DNA of 64,000 nucleotides, taken from the NCBI RefSeq assembly GCF_014645615.1, contig NZ_BMMB01000009.1, positions 62,001 through 126,000 on the forward strand. The letters are read 5' to 3'. This document shows positions 24,152-33,305 of this stretch, one piece after another. A model generated the notes under the pieces. The model worked only from the letters and a program-made list of their open reading frames with translations. It was not told the origin of the DNA and did not search any database. The stretch's first letter is position 1. Every line of letters starts with the position of its first letter. Origin of the DNA: Paenibacillus hunanensis. Its GTDB lineage: Bacteria; Bacillota; Bacilli; Paenibacillales; Paenibacillaceae. The position numbers and the translations under genes are program-made.

Positions 24152-25039
24152 ATGAAAGTACGTAAAGCGATTATTCCGGCTGCTGGTCTTGGCACCAGAC
24201 TATTGCCCGCTACCAAAGCCCAGCCGAAGGAAATGCTTCCGATCGTCGACAAGCCTGCGATCCAGTATATTATCGAAGAAGCGGTTGCCAGTGGGATTGA
24301 ATCGATCCTGATCGTGACCGGTCGAGGCAAACGCTCGATTGAGGATCATTTTGACCATTCGGTTGAACTGGAGCTGGAGCTTGCTGCCAAGGGCAAAACG
24401 ACGTTGCTTGAGCAGGTTAATCATATTTCCGAGATGGCGGACATTCATTATATTCGTCAGAAAAAGCCGCTCGGTCTGGGACATGCTGTTTTATGTGCCC
24501 GTCAATTTGTCGGTAATGAGCCTTTCGCTGTACTGCTCGGCGATGATCTGATCGTGAACGAGCAGCAGCCCGGATTGAAGCAGCTCATTAATCAACATGG
24601 TTCGCCTTCTACCGCTATCATTGGCGTGCAGCATGTGCCTCATGAAGAAACGAACAAATACGGCATCGTTGCACCAGCCAGCATGCCCAATGATCCGCAT
24701 GCACTGATCCAACTGAGCGGGATCGTCGAAAAACCGGACATTGCCGATGCTCCATCCAATCTCGCAGTCATCGGTCGTTATGTGCTGCCAGCAGAGATTT
24801 TCGATATTTTGGAAGATACATTGCCTGGCAAAGGTGGCGAGATTCAATTAACCGATGCACTCTCGCGCTTGCCACATCTCGCTGCACTGGAAATTCAGGG
24901 CAAGCGCTATGATATCGGCGATCCACTCGGTTATGTAAAGTCGACGATTGAATTTGCATTGAATCGTCCGGAGCTACGTGGGGAGATTGAGAAGTATGTG
25001 GAGGAGCTGTATAATCGCTCGCGTGCAGCTGTAAAATAA
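24152..25039 (+). CDS. galU: UTP--glucose-1-phosphate uridylyltransferase
   Basis: This 295-residue enzyme makes UDP-glucose from UTP and glucose 1-phosphate. It carries the nucleotidyltransferase motif AAGLGTRLLPATKAQPKEM (10-28), VDKPAIQYIIEEA, KPLGLGHAVLCA (around 110), LLGDDLI and the C-terminal GKRYDIGDPLGYVKSTIE. The length is typical of GalU/GtaB. The first ATG of the open frame is 40 codons earlier; the ATG with AAGGAGG at eight bases is chosen and fits the family. Downstream of the GtrB- and GtrA-like genes, it can supply UDP-glucose for their lipid-linked glucosylation. A terminator follows. Confidence 0.95.
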   Translation: MKVRKAIIPAAGLGTRLLPATKAQPKEMLPIVDKPAIQYIIEEAVASGIESILIVTGRGKRSIEDHFDHSVELELELAAKGKTTLLEQVNHISEMADIHYIRQKKPLGLGHAVLCARQFVGNEPFAVLLGDDLIVNEQQPGLKQLINQHGSPSTAIIGVQHVPHEETNKYGIVAPASMPNDPHALIQLSGIVEKPDIADAPSNLAVIGRYVLPAEIFDILEDTLPGKGGEIQLTDALSRLPHLAALEIQGKRYDIGDPLGYVKSTIEFALNRPELRGEIEKYVEELYNRSRAAVK

Positions 25040-25112
25040 ATAACGATTTTCTTATCCACATCATTCCACATTATGCATTTCTATAGGGAATGGCAGCTGA
25101 AAAATAGAATGC

Positions 25113-25147
25113 AAAAAGCCTGCACTTTAACGAGTACAGGCTTTTTT
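25113..25147 (+). terminator. Terminator of galU
   Basis: AAAAAGCCTG.ACT pairs with AGT.CAGGCTTTTTT across a TTAACG loop. The A-run on the left also allows minus-strand use. Confidence 0.85.
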
Positions 25148-25246
25148 GGTTACACTGATAGGGTTACGCCAAATCATGCCAGCACAGTCGATGCTGGGTT
25201 GATGATTTAGATGACTTCGTCTAGCACTAGTTATATAGCATCTACC

Positions 25247-25387
25247 TTAATCTCGCTTCTGCCTTTGCTGGAATTCACGTGACAGAATGCTCATATTGAT
25301 CGTATCATGGTATTCGTAATCCTGGTACAGCCCTTCTCGCTGAATACCCTCCTTACACGAGTACCTTGACGTGGCATTAGAATCTTT
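25247..25387 (-). pseudogene. C-terminal remnant of a GNAT acetyltransferase
   Basis: On the minus strand one frame reads 46 codons to a stop, beginning KDSNATSRYSCKEGIQREG and ending in a YQDYEYHDTINMSILSREF stretch. This pattern (Asn-x-x-Ser-Arg helix, then the G-x-x-x-EG-x-x-x-DYEY-HD strand pair and ILSREF) is the typical end of RimJ/RimL-type N-acetyltransferases. No upstream part or start exists; the threonine-aldolase-like gene ends 14 bp away. It is therefore a decayed fragment, not a gene. Confidence 0.65.
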
Positions 25388-25401
25388 CCTTCCTCGTCTC
25401 C

Positions 25402-26502
25402 TTACGCTCTCTTCGCAAGCTCACCATCCAGCCATTTCATCGCTGTACGCAATTGCTCTTGCGGAACCAGTGCGTATTTATCACCGATGGTGCATTCAAA
25501 GCTACAGCTTCCCTGCTGATCGACTACATAGGAAGTGAGTCCAATATTATGTTGTAGTGCTAAGTCCTTGAACACCTGCCGAGTCGTTTCAATAGGACAG
25601 TCGATATGAACATGGAACATATTCGATACAGGCACTTCGGGTAAGGTATGAATATAAGAGCAGGCATTGAGCAAGCTAGCGAGCTCTTTAGCCTGTTCGT
25701 AATACTCGCTCATTTTCCCAATACGCTGCTCATAATAGTATTTGGAGCTTACAATATACGGGTATAAGCTGATCAGATTACCGCCGTGTCGGTGCTTCCA
25801 CACCTTCGCTTCCTGCATTACATCTCCATCGCCAGCTAGAATCGCTCCAGCAATACCGCCGATGCCTTTATAAAAGGAAATATAGACCGTATCGAACAGG
25901 CTGCATATTTCTGCGGCTGTTTTGCCATAATAGGGAGTAATCTCAAATAAGCGCGCACCGTCCAGATGCAATCGAATCCCTTGCTGGCGGCAATAGTCCG
26001 CGATCGCTTCTAGCTCTTCATAGGGTGGTAGCTGTCCTCCAATCTCACGCTGCGGTAGCTCTAGCAGCACGCAGGCGACATCTTCCGTAATACTCGTTAC
26101 ATCCTCCAGCCGGGTGACACGGTTCTTATCCCCTATCAGTACGGCTTCGATATGATGTAGCTCTTTTAACGCATCCTGCTCATGTAGCTCCAGATGAGAT
26201 AGCGGATGATACGCGACACGCTTGACGTCTTTCTGATCACACCAGATGCGAAGGGCAATCTGCTGTGCCATCGTTCCGCTTGGGAAAAATACCGCCGCTG
26301 GCTTACCCAGCACATCAGCCATTTGCTGCTGGAACTGCTCGATTAATTCACCATTACCATAATGATCACTACCTGTCGTACCCTCGACGTGCTCAAGTGC
26401 TTCCTTCAACACATTAATATTACGAGGGCCATTACCACTGACTCGAAAAGCGGCCTTCACAAAAGCTTCTTCTAACGTAGGTGTATATGTATGCTCATCC
26501 AT
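25402..26502 (-). CDS. Low-specificity L-threonine aldolase-type PLP enzyme
   Basis: This 366-residue fold-type I PLP enzyme belongs to the beta-eliminating lyase (threonine aldolase) family. It shows FFPSGTMAQQIALR (around 92), PLSHLELHEQDAL, LHLDGARLFE (the PLP-ring Asp, around 180) and the Schiff-base lysine in YISFYKGIGGIAGAIL (around 211). Such enzymes cleave threonine or allo-threonine to glycine and acetaldehyde; the exact beta-hydroxy amino acid is unknown. The N-terminal 40 residues (SGNGPRNINVLKEALEHV) are longer than in E. coli LtaE, matching a Bacillales subgroup. The ATG follows TAGGAGTG. It is monocistronic. Confidence 0.85.
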   Translation of the reverse strand: MDEHTYTPTLEEAFVKAAFRVSGNGPRNINVLKEALEHVEGTTGSDHYGNGELIEQFQQQMADVLGKPAAVFFPSGTMAQQIALRIWCDQKDVKRVAYHPLSHLELHEQDALKELHHIEAVLIGDKNRVTRLEDVTSITEDVACVLLELPQREIGGQLPPYEELEAIADYCRQQGIRLHLDGARLFEITPYYGKTAAEICSLFDTVYISFYKGIGGIAGAILAGDGDVMQEAKVWKHRHGGNLISLYPYIVSSKYYYEQRIGKMSEYYEQAKELASLLNACSYIHTLPEVPVSNMFHVHIDCPIETTRQVFKDLALQHNIGLTSYVVDQQGSCSFECTIGDKYALVPQEQLRTAMKWLDGELAKRA

Positions 26503-26586
26503 TGCTGTTCACTCCTATTCTGTGCGCGTTGTGGTTATATTATATGCGAAAATGTCTTCTGACTCTATCTGGATGTGTATCCATAC

Positions 26587-26620
26587 AAAAAAAGCCCTTC
26601 CGGTTAACCCGGAAGGGCTT
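26587..26620 (-). terminator. Terminator of the qox operon
   Basis: Perfect 12-base arms AAGCCCTTCCGG (26592-26603) and CCGGAAGGGCTT (26609-26620), then seven T on the minus strand. It lies 34 bp past qoxD. Confidence 0.95.
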
Positions 26621-26653
26621 CGTTATGCAGCTAGTATAGCTACAATGGATAAC

Positions 26654-26995
26654 TTAGTAGCCTACGCCATTGTACGTCATGATCCAGATCGAGCCGGATA
26701 CAACGACCAGTACAATTGCCAGACCGAAGATCAGTGCCATTACGTTCCAACGAGGTTGGTTACCCTGACGCTCACGTACGTGCATGAAGAAGAACAACTG
26801 CACGACGAATTGCAGAACCGCTGTAACCATAATAATAAGGATGGTTGGCAGCTGGGACAGCATGTGGTTCAGAACAACAACCAGTGGAATAATGGTCAAT
26901 ACGATCGACAGGATAAAACCGACGATGTAGGACTTCAGCGAGCCATGTGCATGAGCTTCGTCATGACCATGGGAATGATCGGAATGGTTCGCCAT
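26654..26995 (-). CDS. qoxD: Quinol oxidase subunit IV
   Basis: This 113-residue membrane subunit has a His-rich N-terminus (HSDHSHGHDEAHAHG) and three membrane segments (about 21-43, 50-72, 84-106). It contains the family motif QFVVQLFFFMHV typical of CyoD/QoxD/CtaF. It is a non-catalytic part of the heme-copper oxidase. The ATG starts one base past the qoxC stop, and GGGGGTGAT lies upstream within qoxC. The His cluster, shared with qoxC, may bind copper or zinc near the complex, but this is speculation. Confidence 0.92.
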   Translation of the reverse strand: MANHSDHSHGHDEAHAHGSLKSYIVGFILSIVLTIIPLVVVLNHMLSQLPTILIIMVTAVLQFVVQLFFFMHVRERQGNQPRWNVMALIFGLAIVLVVVSGSIWIMTYNGVGY

Positions 26996-26996
26996 C

Positions 26997-27617
26997 TTAC
27001 ATCACCCCCATCAGGTAGACGACCGACAGGAGGAAAATCCAGACGGCGTCCAAAAAGTGCCAGTACAAGCTGATAACATTGACTTTACCGCGTGTTACGT
27101 CGGTAATGCCTTTGCGTGCTAGCTGAATCATAATCAGCAGCATCCAGCCCAGACCCATCGATACGTGAAGTCCGTGCGTACCAACCAGTGTGAAGAACGA
27201 GGTTGCGAATGCGCTGGTACCGTAGTTAAAGCCTTCGTGTACCATTTTGATAAACTCATCAACCTCAAGGAAAATAAAGGATGCACCGAGAATCCAGGTT
27301 ACGACCAACCAGCTGATCAGCTGTTTAACTTTACCTGCATTCATTGCCAGTACAGCCAGACCGCTTGTGAAGCTGGATGTAAGCAGGATGAATGTCTCCG
27401 CGATAACACCCGGCATTTCGAAAATTTCGTGAGCTGTTGGTCCACCTGCCGTGTTGTTGTGCAGGACAACATACGTGGCAAACAGCGTACCGAACAGGAC
27501 AACGTCCGTGATCAGGAAGATCCAGAAGCCAAGCATTTTCAGCTCTTGCGGATCATGGTGACCGTGATCATGACCATGTGCATGATCATGACCGTGCTGT
27601 GATACGGCTTGTGCCAT
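26997..27617 (-). CDS. qoxC: Quinol oxidase subunit III
   Basis: This 206-residue subunit III has five membrane segments. The N-terminus is unusually His-rich (HGHDHAHGHDHGHHD, 8-22). Family motifs include LGFWIFLITDVVLFGTLFAT, ETFILLTSSFTSGLA and the GTHGLHVSMGL segment, with YWHFLDAVWIFLL near the end. Subunit III of heme-copper oxidases stabilises the catalytic core and lies on the proton-uptake side. Its ATG overlaps the qoxB stop by one base (TAATG), so translation is coupled. Confidence 0.93.
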   Translation of the reverse strand: MAQAVSQHGHDHAHGHDHGHHDPQELKMLGFWIFLITDVVLFGTLFATYVVLHNNTAGGPTAHEIFEMPGVIAETFILLTSSFTSGLAVLAMNAGKVKQLISWLVVTWILGASFIFLEVDEFIKMVHEGFNYGTSAFATSFFTLVGTHGLHVSMGLGWMLLIMIQLARKGITDVTRGKVNVISLYWHFLDAVWIFLLSVVYLMGVM

Positions 27618-29593
27618 TAAAGTGTCCCCCTTAATGAAGCCTCAGTCTTTTCTACTTCCTCGGCTGGGATGTAGAAGCCCTCGTCATCATTCATCGAACG
27701 GGCAGCCAGACACGCAAGTACGCCGGCGAGTCCAAGAACTCCCATCCACACCCAGTGGAAGGTGAAGCCAAAGCCCGCAATGAAGAAGAAAGTAGAAAAT
27801 ACAATCGGGATACCCGAGTTGCTAGGCATATGAATTGGTTCGTATTTTGGTTTGGCATCCTTTTGAGGAAGCTTACCCGCAGCACGACGCTGCTTGTCGA
27901 CCCATAATGGATCTCTGCTGTCCACTACCGGAGTAATGGCAAAGTTGTATTCTGGAGCTGGGGACGGGATTGTCCACTCAAGCGTATGAGCATCCCACAT
28001 GTCGCCAGTTGTATCTTTTTCACGATATTTGAAGCTGTACGCAATTTGAACGGCTTGCAGAATGAAGGCAATACCCATCAGGTACGCACCAACCGTCGAA
28101 ACGACGTTCAGTGGGCCCCAGCCTGTATCCCAGTCAAATGTACTTACACGACGAGTCATACCCATCAGACCGAGCAGGTATTGTGGCATGAAACATACGT
28201 AGAAACCGATGTTCCAGAACCAGAATGACCATCTACCCAGCGTTTCGTTCAGCTTGAAGCCGAACATTTTTGGCCACCAGTAGTACATGCCGGCAAAGTA
28301 ACCGAACACAACCCCACCGATCAGAACCTGGTGGAAGTGGGCAATCAGGAAGTAACTGTTATGGTACTGGAAGTCAGCAGGCGCAACCGCGAGCAGAACC
28401 CCTGTCATACCACCGACGATAAACGCCGGAATAAACGCTACTGTCCATAGCATCGGCAGATCGAAGCGAATTCGTCCGCGATACATCGTAAACAGCCAGT
28501 TGAAGATTTTAACCCCTGTCGGGATTGCAATCAACATCGTGGACAATGCGAAGAAGGCGTTAACGTCCGCACCGGAGCCCATTGTGAAGAAGTGGTGAGC
28601 CCATGTGAAGAAGGAGACGAACGCGATGATCATCATCGCAAATACCATCGAGGTGTAACCGAACAGCTTTTTGCGTGAGAACACGCTGACGACTTCGGAG
28701 AAAATACCGAATGCCGGCAAGATAACGATATATACCTCTGGGTGACCCCACATCCATATCAAGTTGATATACATCATCGGGTTACCGCCACCGTCAAGGG
28801 TGAAGAAATGTCCTCCTCCGAAACGGTCGAGGAACAGCAGTGCCAGTGTAACTGTCAAAATTGGGAATGCAAAAATGATGATTACACAAGTTGCAAATAC
28901 CGACCATGTGAACATCGGCATTTTCATCATTGTCATGCCTGGTGCACGCATTTTGATGATCGTTACAAGGAAGTTGATACCTGTTGCCAGGGAACCAATA
29001 CCGGAAATCTGGATACCCCAGATATAGAAGTTTTGTCCTGGTCCAGGGTTAAATTGTAGCTCGGACAGCGGTGGATAGCTCAGCCAGCCCGCATCCGGCG
29101 AACCGCCGATAACGAAGGACAGGTTGAACAGCATTGCGCCCAGGAAGAACAGCCAGAAGCTGAGGGAGTTCAAATAAGGGAACGCAACGTCTCGCGCACC
29201 GATCTGTAGCGGTACAACAACGTTAAACAAACCGAACATAAATGGCATCGCCATAAACAGGATCATAACAACACCGTGTGTCGTAAATACCTGGTTATAG
29301 TGTTCTGGATGCAGGAACTCAAAGTTCGGAATTGCCAACTGAGTCCGCATCATGAGCGCATCGACGCCGCCGCGGAACATCATAATGATCGCAGCCAGAA
29401 TGTACATGATACCGATTTTTTTGTGGTCAACCGTAGTCAACCAGTTGCGCCAGAGCCATTTCCACTTTTTGAAATAGGTCAATCCGGCAACGATGGCAAT
29501 GGTTACTAATCCAATGGATACGTCTGCACCATAGATCAACGGATCGCCAGTAACAAAAAACTCGGATGCAAACTGTTTAAGATTTTCAAGCAT
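27617..29593 (-). CDS. qoxB: Quinol oxidase subunit I (catalytic)
   Basis: This 658-residue core subunit of the aa3/bo3-type oxidase has about 14-15 membrane segments. It has the conserved copper-B/heme region WMWGHPEVYIVILPAFGIFSE (His and Tyr of the cross-linked pair), THGVVMILFMAMPFMFGL (low-spin heme His), the FVSFFTWAHHFFTMG segment with the His pair and LIAHFHQVLIGG (further heme His). Quinol as donor is inferred from subunit II. The first ATG of the frame is 52 codons earlier; the ATG after GAAAGGAGC is chosen, giving the usual QoxB length. It couples menaquinol oxidation to O2 reduction and proton pumping. Confidence 0.95.
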   Translation of the reverse strand: MLENLKQFASEFFVTGDPLIYGADVSIGLVTIAIVAGLTYFKKWKWLWRNWLTTVDHKKIGIMYILAAIIMMFRGGVDALMMRTQLAIPNFEFLHPEHYNQVFTTHGVVMILFMAMPFMFGLFNVVVPLQIGARDVAFPYLNSLSFWLFFLGAMLFNLSFVIGGSPDAGWLSYPPLSELQFNPGPGQNFYIWGIQISGIGSLATGINFLVTIIKMRAPGMTMMKMPMFTWSVFATCVIIIFAFPILTVTLALLFLDRFGGGHFFTLDGGGNPMMYINLIWMWGHPEVYIVILPAFGIFSEVVSVFSRKKLFGYTSMVFAMMIIAFVSFFTWAHHFFTMGSGADVNAFFALSTMLIAIPTGVKIFNWLFTMYRGRIRFDLPMLWTVAFIPAFIVGGMTGVLLAVAPADFQYHNSYFLIAHFHQVLIGGVVFGYFAGMYYWWPKMFGFKLNETLGRWSFWFWNIGFYVCFMPQYLLGLMGMTRRVSTFDWDTGWGPLNVVSTVGAYLMGIAFILQAVQIAYSFKYREKDTTGDMWDAHTLEWTIPSPAPEYNFAITPVVDSRDPLWVDKQRRAAGKLPQKDAKPKYEPIHMPSNSGIPIVFSTFFFIAGFGFTFHWVWMGVLGLAGVLACLAARSMNDDEGFYIPAEEVEKTEASLRGTL

Positions 29594-29686
29594 CGTTGAG
29601 CTCCTTTCACTTTCTTGGTCCATGCACAGCATCATGCTGGCATGTATGGTGGCATTGCATGAATACCATTTGAATACAGCACGAAT

Positions 29687-29707
29687 GTCGGGAGAAGCTC
29701 TCCCGAC
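29687..29707. other. Perfect hairpin between qoxA and qoxB
   Basis: GTCGGGAG (29687-29694), loop AAGCT, CTCCCGAC (29700-29707). There is no T-run. It lies in the 180-bp gap inside the operon and may protect or process the mRNA, giving unequal subunit expression. Confidence 0.6.
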
Positions 29708-29773
29708 TCGATTCATACTTACAACGTGGATGTATGCGGCGCATACCATCCCTACGACAGAAACTCAACCGAT

Positions 29774-30709
29774 TTACTTGCCGTCCATTTGTGTTTCAGG
29801 CGTAGTGTGTACCGGTTGACGACTTTCAGACAAACCGCCAGGCAGATATTGTGTCACCAGTTGTTGGAACAAATTCTCCGGGAATGCCGAAAAATACTGC
29901 TTGTCCGCTGTACCTGGGATCGCAAGCGACTGATACGTATCCATCGTCATCGGCTGGGATTCGGTTTTCACCTTGTTTACCCATGCTTCATAATCGGATT
30001 CAGTCACTGCATTCACATCAAAGTTCATCGCACCAAAGTGCTCACCACTAAAGTTAGCACCGGAGCCATAGTACTTGCCTGTATGATCTGCCTGCAAATA
30101 CAGGTTCATCGCCATACCAGACATGGTATAAATCTGTCCACCAAGCTGAGGAATCCAGAAGGAGTTCATCGGAGCATCGGAAGTCAGTTCGAAGCGAATA
30201 GGTCGGTCTTCAGGAATAGTCAGTGTATTCACAGCTGCAATTCCTTCCTCCGGATAGAAAAATGCCCATTTCCAGTCCATCGAAACGGCTTGAATCACAA
30301 CAGGCTGTTTGTCAGACTTAATGGCCACGGAAGGCTCGAGTGCGTACGTATAACGTACAGTCACGATACCGAGCACAGCAATAACGACGATCGGAATACC
30401 CCACCAGATAGACTCCAGCACATTGCTGTGGTTGAAATCTGGATCGTACTTAGCCTTTCTGCCCGGCTTGTCACGGTATCTCCATACAATAACAAAGGTC
30501 AGTATGGTTGTCGGTACGATAACGATCGCTGTCAGAATCGTAGAAATGATAATGACATCGCGTTGTCCTTCTGCAATCGGTCCTTTCGGGTTAAGAACAG
30601 CATAGTTGCTAGAACCAGCAAACAACGCCCAAACCGTCAGAGCCAGCGACAACACCGTCACAACCAGAACAACCCAGAACATAAGGCGCGAACCTGGTTT
30701 TTTGCTCAT
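29774..30709 (-). CDS. qoxA: Quinol oxidase subunit II
   Basis: This 311-residue subunit II has TM1 (about 12-33) and TM2 (about 49-75), then an extracellular cupredoxin domain (100-285). The CuA site is absent: the loop reads NSFWIPQLGGQIYTMSGM with no Cys pair, so it takes electrons from quinol, not cytochrome c. Residue 31 onward reads FAGSSNY, without the lipobox Cys seen in B. subtilis QoxA. The ATG follows AAAGGGGATCAAG; an upstream GTG lies in the ribosome binding site. It is first in the qoxABCD operon. Confidence 0.93.
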   Translation of the reverse strand: MSKKPGSRLMFWVVLVVTVLSLALTVWALFAGSSNYAVLNPKGPIAEGQRDVIIISTILTAIVIVPTTILTFVIVWRYRDKPGRKAKYDPDFNHSNVLESIWWGIPIVVIAVLGIVTVRYTYALEPSVAIKSDKQPVVIQAVSMDWKWAFFYPEEGIAAVNTLTIPEDRPIRFELTSDAPMNSFWIPQLGGQIYTMSGMAMNLYLQADHTGKYYGSGANFSGEHFGAMNFDVNAVTESDYEAWVNKVKTESQPMTMDTYQSLAIPGTADKQYFSAFPENLFQQLVTQYLPGGLSESRQPVHTTPETQMDGK

Positions 30710-30914
30710 CTTGATCCCCTTTCTCACTTAACGCTCATGACGTTCATAATGTTGAAACCACACATTCCTATGTTAACACTAAGTGTCCTTTTTGCGTATC
30801 CATAGAAGGTGTAAATTTCAGTTTTTTTTGGCTTGTTAACAAATCTGTCAATTTATTAGCAGGCAGAAGTGAATGTTTTCACATTATTTAAAGATTAACA
30901 TATTTTTACTTCGT

Positions 30915-30950
30915 AAAAAAGCCCCTTTAAGAATAATTCTTAAAGGAGCC
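30915..30950 (-). terminator. Terminator of the 90-residue membrane protein gene
   Basis: GCCCCTTTAAGAA (30921-30933) pairs with TTCTTAAAGGAGCC (30938-30951), and the minus strand continues in TTTTTTACG. It separates that gene from qoxA. The 314-bp gap otherwise holds only the qoxA leader. Confidence 0.85.
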
Positions 30951-31023
30951 TTAATTTTAAAATGCTCGCTGTCTAGCTGTCTTTACCCCCATTGGAATGG
31001 CAAACGGCTAGCAGACGATCATC

Positions 31024-31296
31024 CTAATCGTCCTTAATCCCATCCTTGCCTTCATCGCTGCGTGCCTGCATCGAGCCAAGCCATTTGGCGAGCGAATAAA
31101 TGATAGCAAAGGCAGCTAAACAGCCTACACCGATCATCAGTCCAAGGTTGTTGTCGTTAAATGGTTGCAGATTCAGCACGATCAGCAGAATCCCTGCCGC
31201 GCAGCACAGCCATGCGACTACAGTCAGCATTTTACTCAGTCCATATGTGTTTTGTGCCGAGTTATTACCACTCGGGCCTCTAGATTTGGTAGCCAC
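31024..31296 (-). CDS. Small membrane protein, two TM segments
   Basis: I do not recognise this family. The 90-residue protein has a polar N-terminus (ATKSRGPSGNNSAQ), TM1 (about 22-43, LTVVAWLCCAAGILLIVLNL) and TM2 (about 52-70, LMIGVGCLAAFAIIYSLAKW). It ends in a charged C-terminus (SDEGKDGIKDD). The GTG chosen has GGGGAG eight bases upstream; another GTG three codons earlier overlaps that site. It lies just upstream of the qox operon on the same strand but has its own terminator, so a link with the oxidase is unproven. Confidence 0.6.
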   Translation of the reverse strand: MATKSRGPSGNNSAQNTYGLSKMLTVVAWLCCAAGILLIVLNLQPFNDNNLGLMIGVGCLAAFAIIYSLAKWLGSMQARSDEGKDGIKDD

Positions 31297-31479
31297 GAAG
31301 TCCACTCCCCTTTCCCGGATAGTCGTATTGCTGTGATGTCTACCTGAATCATTCCATCGATTGGTCTGGCGTACCAGGCAGAAGTACTATACGACTTATT
31401 ACCACAAAAGGAAGCTTTTGATTCGCTACGTCCCATTTATATTTTATAGCGCGCTGCTTCAATAGAAAGAGTACGGAAA

Positions 31480-32826
31480 TTAGCGCGTCTCCATCCAGTT
31501 GTTACGGATAACATTTTGATACCAGTAGAAGCTTTCCTTCGGCGTACGTACCTGTGTGCGGAAATCGACATGAATCAGTCCAAAGCGCATCCGGTAGCCC
31601 TCTGCCCATTCAAAATTGTCCATCAGCGACCACGCCATATATCCTTTTAAATGGATACCATCATTGATAACGCGATGCACCTGAGCGATATGCTGCTGTA
31701 AGTAGCTAATACGCATGGAGTCATTCACAATGCCATTTTCTGGCCCGTCGTTAATGCAAGCGCCGTTTTCCGTAATATAAATATCGATATTGCCGTATTT
31801 TTGCAGGTAATGGATCACGTCGTATAAACCAACCGAATCGATCGGCCAGCCGATATCGGTTTTGAACAGCCCCATATCGATCGGCTCGCTGTGCAGATAG
31901 CCTGCTTCTGGATTGTAGCGATTCACCGTCGGATGATAGTAATTGATTCCGATCAGATCAATCGGCTGCTGAATGATCTCCATATCGCCCTCCTGCACAG
32001 GCGGTGTAGCTCCAGCTTGCTGGAACCAGTTGTACAGAGATTCCGGATAGCTTCCTTTATACACTGGATCAAGGAACCAGTCTGCATACACTTCAATATT
32101 GCGATTGCAGGCAGCGCGATCCTCTGCACTCTTGCTGTAAGGAACCGCCCATGCCACATTCGGTGCAATGCCGATCTGTCCATCTGACGGACTGATCTCA
32201 CGGAATAGCTTAACCGCATGTCCATGCGCAACGAGCAGATTGTGCCCCACATTCAGTGCAATTTGCAAATCGGTGTTCCCCGGCGCATGCTTACCCTCCA
32301 GATTCGATAGAAACGCAATACACCACGGCTCATTGAACGTAAGCCAGAACTTGATTTTACCTGTAAATTCACGGAACATGACCTCCGCATATTTAACAAA
32401 CGCATCAATTGTGCGCCGATTCTCCCAACCGCCTACATCCTGTAGCGCCTGCGGCAGATCCCAGTGATACAGCGTACAAAACGGCTCAATCCCTGCCTCC
32501 AGCAGCTTATCGACAAAACGATGATAAAAGTCAATCCCTTCCCGATTGATCTCCCCATCTCCATCTGGAATAATCCGCGGCCATGCAATCGAAAACCGAT
32601 ACGTATCAATACCGAGTTCCTTCATTAGAGCAATATCCTCTTCATACCGATGATAGCTGTCCGTAGCGATATTTCCATTATGTCCATCAAATACCTTGCC
32701 CGGTGTATGAGCAAACGTATCCCATATCGACAGCCCACGCCCGCCTTCCTGATAAGCGCCTTCGATCTGATATGAAGCTGTAGCTGCACCCCAGCGGAAA
32801 TCCTTCGGGAATTGGAAAATAGTCAT
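31480..32826 (-). CDS. GH1 beta-glucosidase
   Basis: This 448-residue cytoplasmic glycoside hydrolase is of family 1. It has the N-terminal FPKDFRWGAATASYQIEGA signature, the acid/base Glu in FWLTFNEPWCIAF (around 165) and the nucleophile Glu in IYITENGACIN (around 353). The C-terminal YMAWSLMDNFEWAEGY contributes to the glucose-binding site. Lack of a phosphate-binding Ser/Lys pattern that I can confirm leaves open whether it is a plain or a 6-phospho-beta-glucosidase. TENGAC and EWAEGYRMRFGL favour plain beta-glucosidase (BglA). It ends a run of sugar-uptake genes on the same strand but has its own upstream region with a cre-like site. ATG follows AGGAGGTAC. Confidence 0.92.
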   Translation of the reverse strand: MTIFQFPKDFRWGAATASYQIEGAYQEGGRGLSIWDTFAHTPGKVFDGHNGNIATDSYHRYEEDIALMKELGIDTYRFSIAWPRIIPDGDGEINREGIDFYHRFVDKLLEAGIEPFCTLYHWDLPQALQDVGGWENRRTIDAFVKYAEVMFREFTGKIKFWLTFNEPWCIAFLSNLEGKHAPGNTDLQIALNVGHNLLVAHGHAVKLFREISPSDGQIGIAPNVAWAVPYSKSAEDRAACNRNIEVYADWFLDPVYKGSYPESLYNWFQQAGATPPVQEGDMEIIQQPIDLIGINYYHPTVNRYNPEAGYLHSEPIDMGLFKTDIGWPIDSVGLYDVIHYLQKYGNIDIYITENGACINDGPENGIVNDSMRISYLQQHIAQVHRVINDGIHLKGYMAWSLMDNFEWAEGYRMRFGLIHVDFRTQVRTPKESFYWYQNVIRNNWMETR

Positions 32827-32878
32827 GTGGTAGTACCTCCTGAAAAATATGTAGTTTGTGAATTTTGTGGCATAGTAG

Positions 32879-32892
32879 TGTGTACGCTTACA
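32879..32892. promoter_or_regulatory. cre-like site upstream of the GH1 gene
   Basis: On the minus strand TGTAAGCGTACACA fits the cre consensus TGWAANCGNTNWCA at 13 of 14 positions. It lies 53 bp before the beta-glucosidase start, consistent with CcpA repression. Confidence 0.65.
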
Positions 32893-33000
32893 TCATAGTT
32901 TATCTTGTGGTGGGGCGGTAGGCTGTAACTTATGTTTCTGGGTGCGGAAAATTAAGAAGTTGATATGGTAGGGGCAATGCTATGTGCGAGCTAGTAAGCT

Positions 33001-33199
33001 CCACTCCGGCAAGGAATAAGGGGACGGACTCAGGTGGAGCCGCGGGAATCTTTTGGATGAGGAGTACTTGAAGATTCCCGCCCCTCCAAAGCAGTAAGAT
33101 ATTTTGCTTCGCAAAAATCACTTTCCATTGAACCACGTGTTAGGAAAGCACTAACACTGTAAGTCGTCCTTTCCCCTTATTTCCTTACCTCCGTTCTGT
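33001..33199 (+). repeat. Dispersed palindromic element, copy 2 (full length)
   Basis: Same order of parts as the copy at 15739. Left end CCACTCCGGCAAGGAATAAG; P2 stem GCGGGAATCTT/AAGATTCCCGC (33041-33077) with a diverged loop; P3 ATTTTG-CTTCG-CAAAA; P4 GTGTTAG-GAAAGCA-CTAACAC; right end CCCCTTATTTCCTTACCTCCG. It lies 174 bp upstream of the GH1 gene. The remainder of the 1-kb gap (33200-33727) is AT-rich with a hexanucleotide repeat at 33278 and an imperfect CTCTCGATTTA/TAAATTGAGAG hairpin at about 33221. Confidence 0.9.
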
Positions 33200-33277
33200 A
33201 CATAGTGTAATAAATAGCGCTCTCGATTTAAAAGTAAACCTAAATTGAGAGGGCATTATACTTTAGAATGTCTATAA

Positions 33278-33305
33278 CTATTGCTATTGCTATTGCTATT
33301 GCTAT
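33278..33305. repeat. Hexanucleotide repeat, 4.7 copies of CTATTG
   Basis: Four perfect CTATTG units and a partial fifth in non-coding DNA, 80 bp after element copy 2. It is probably ordinary slippage. Confidence 0.85.
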
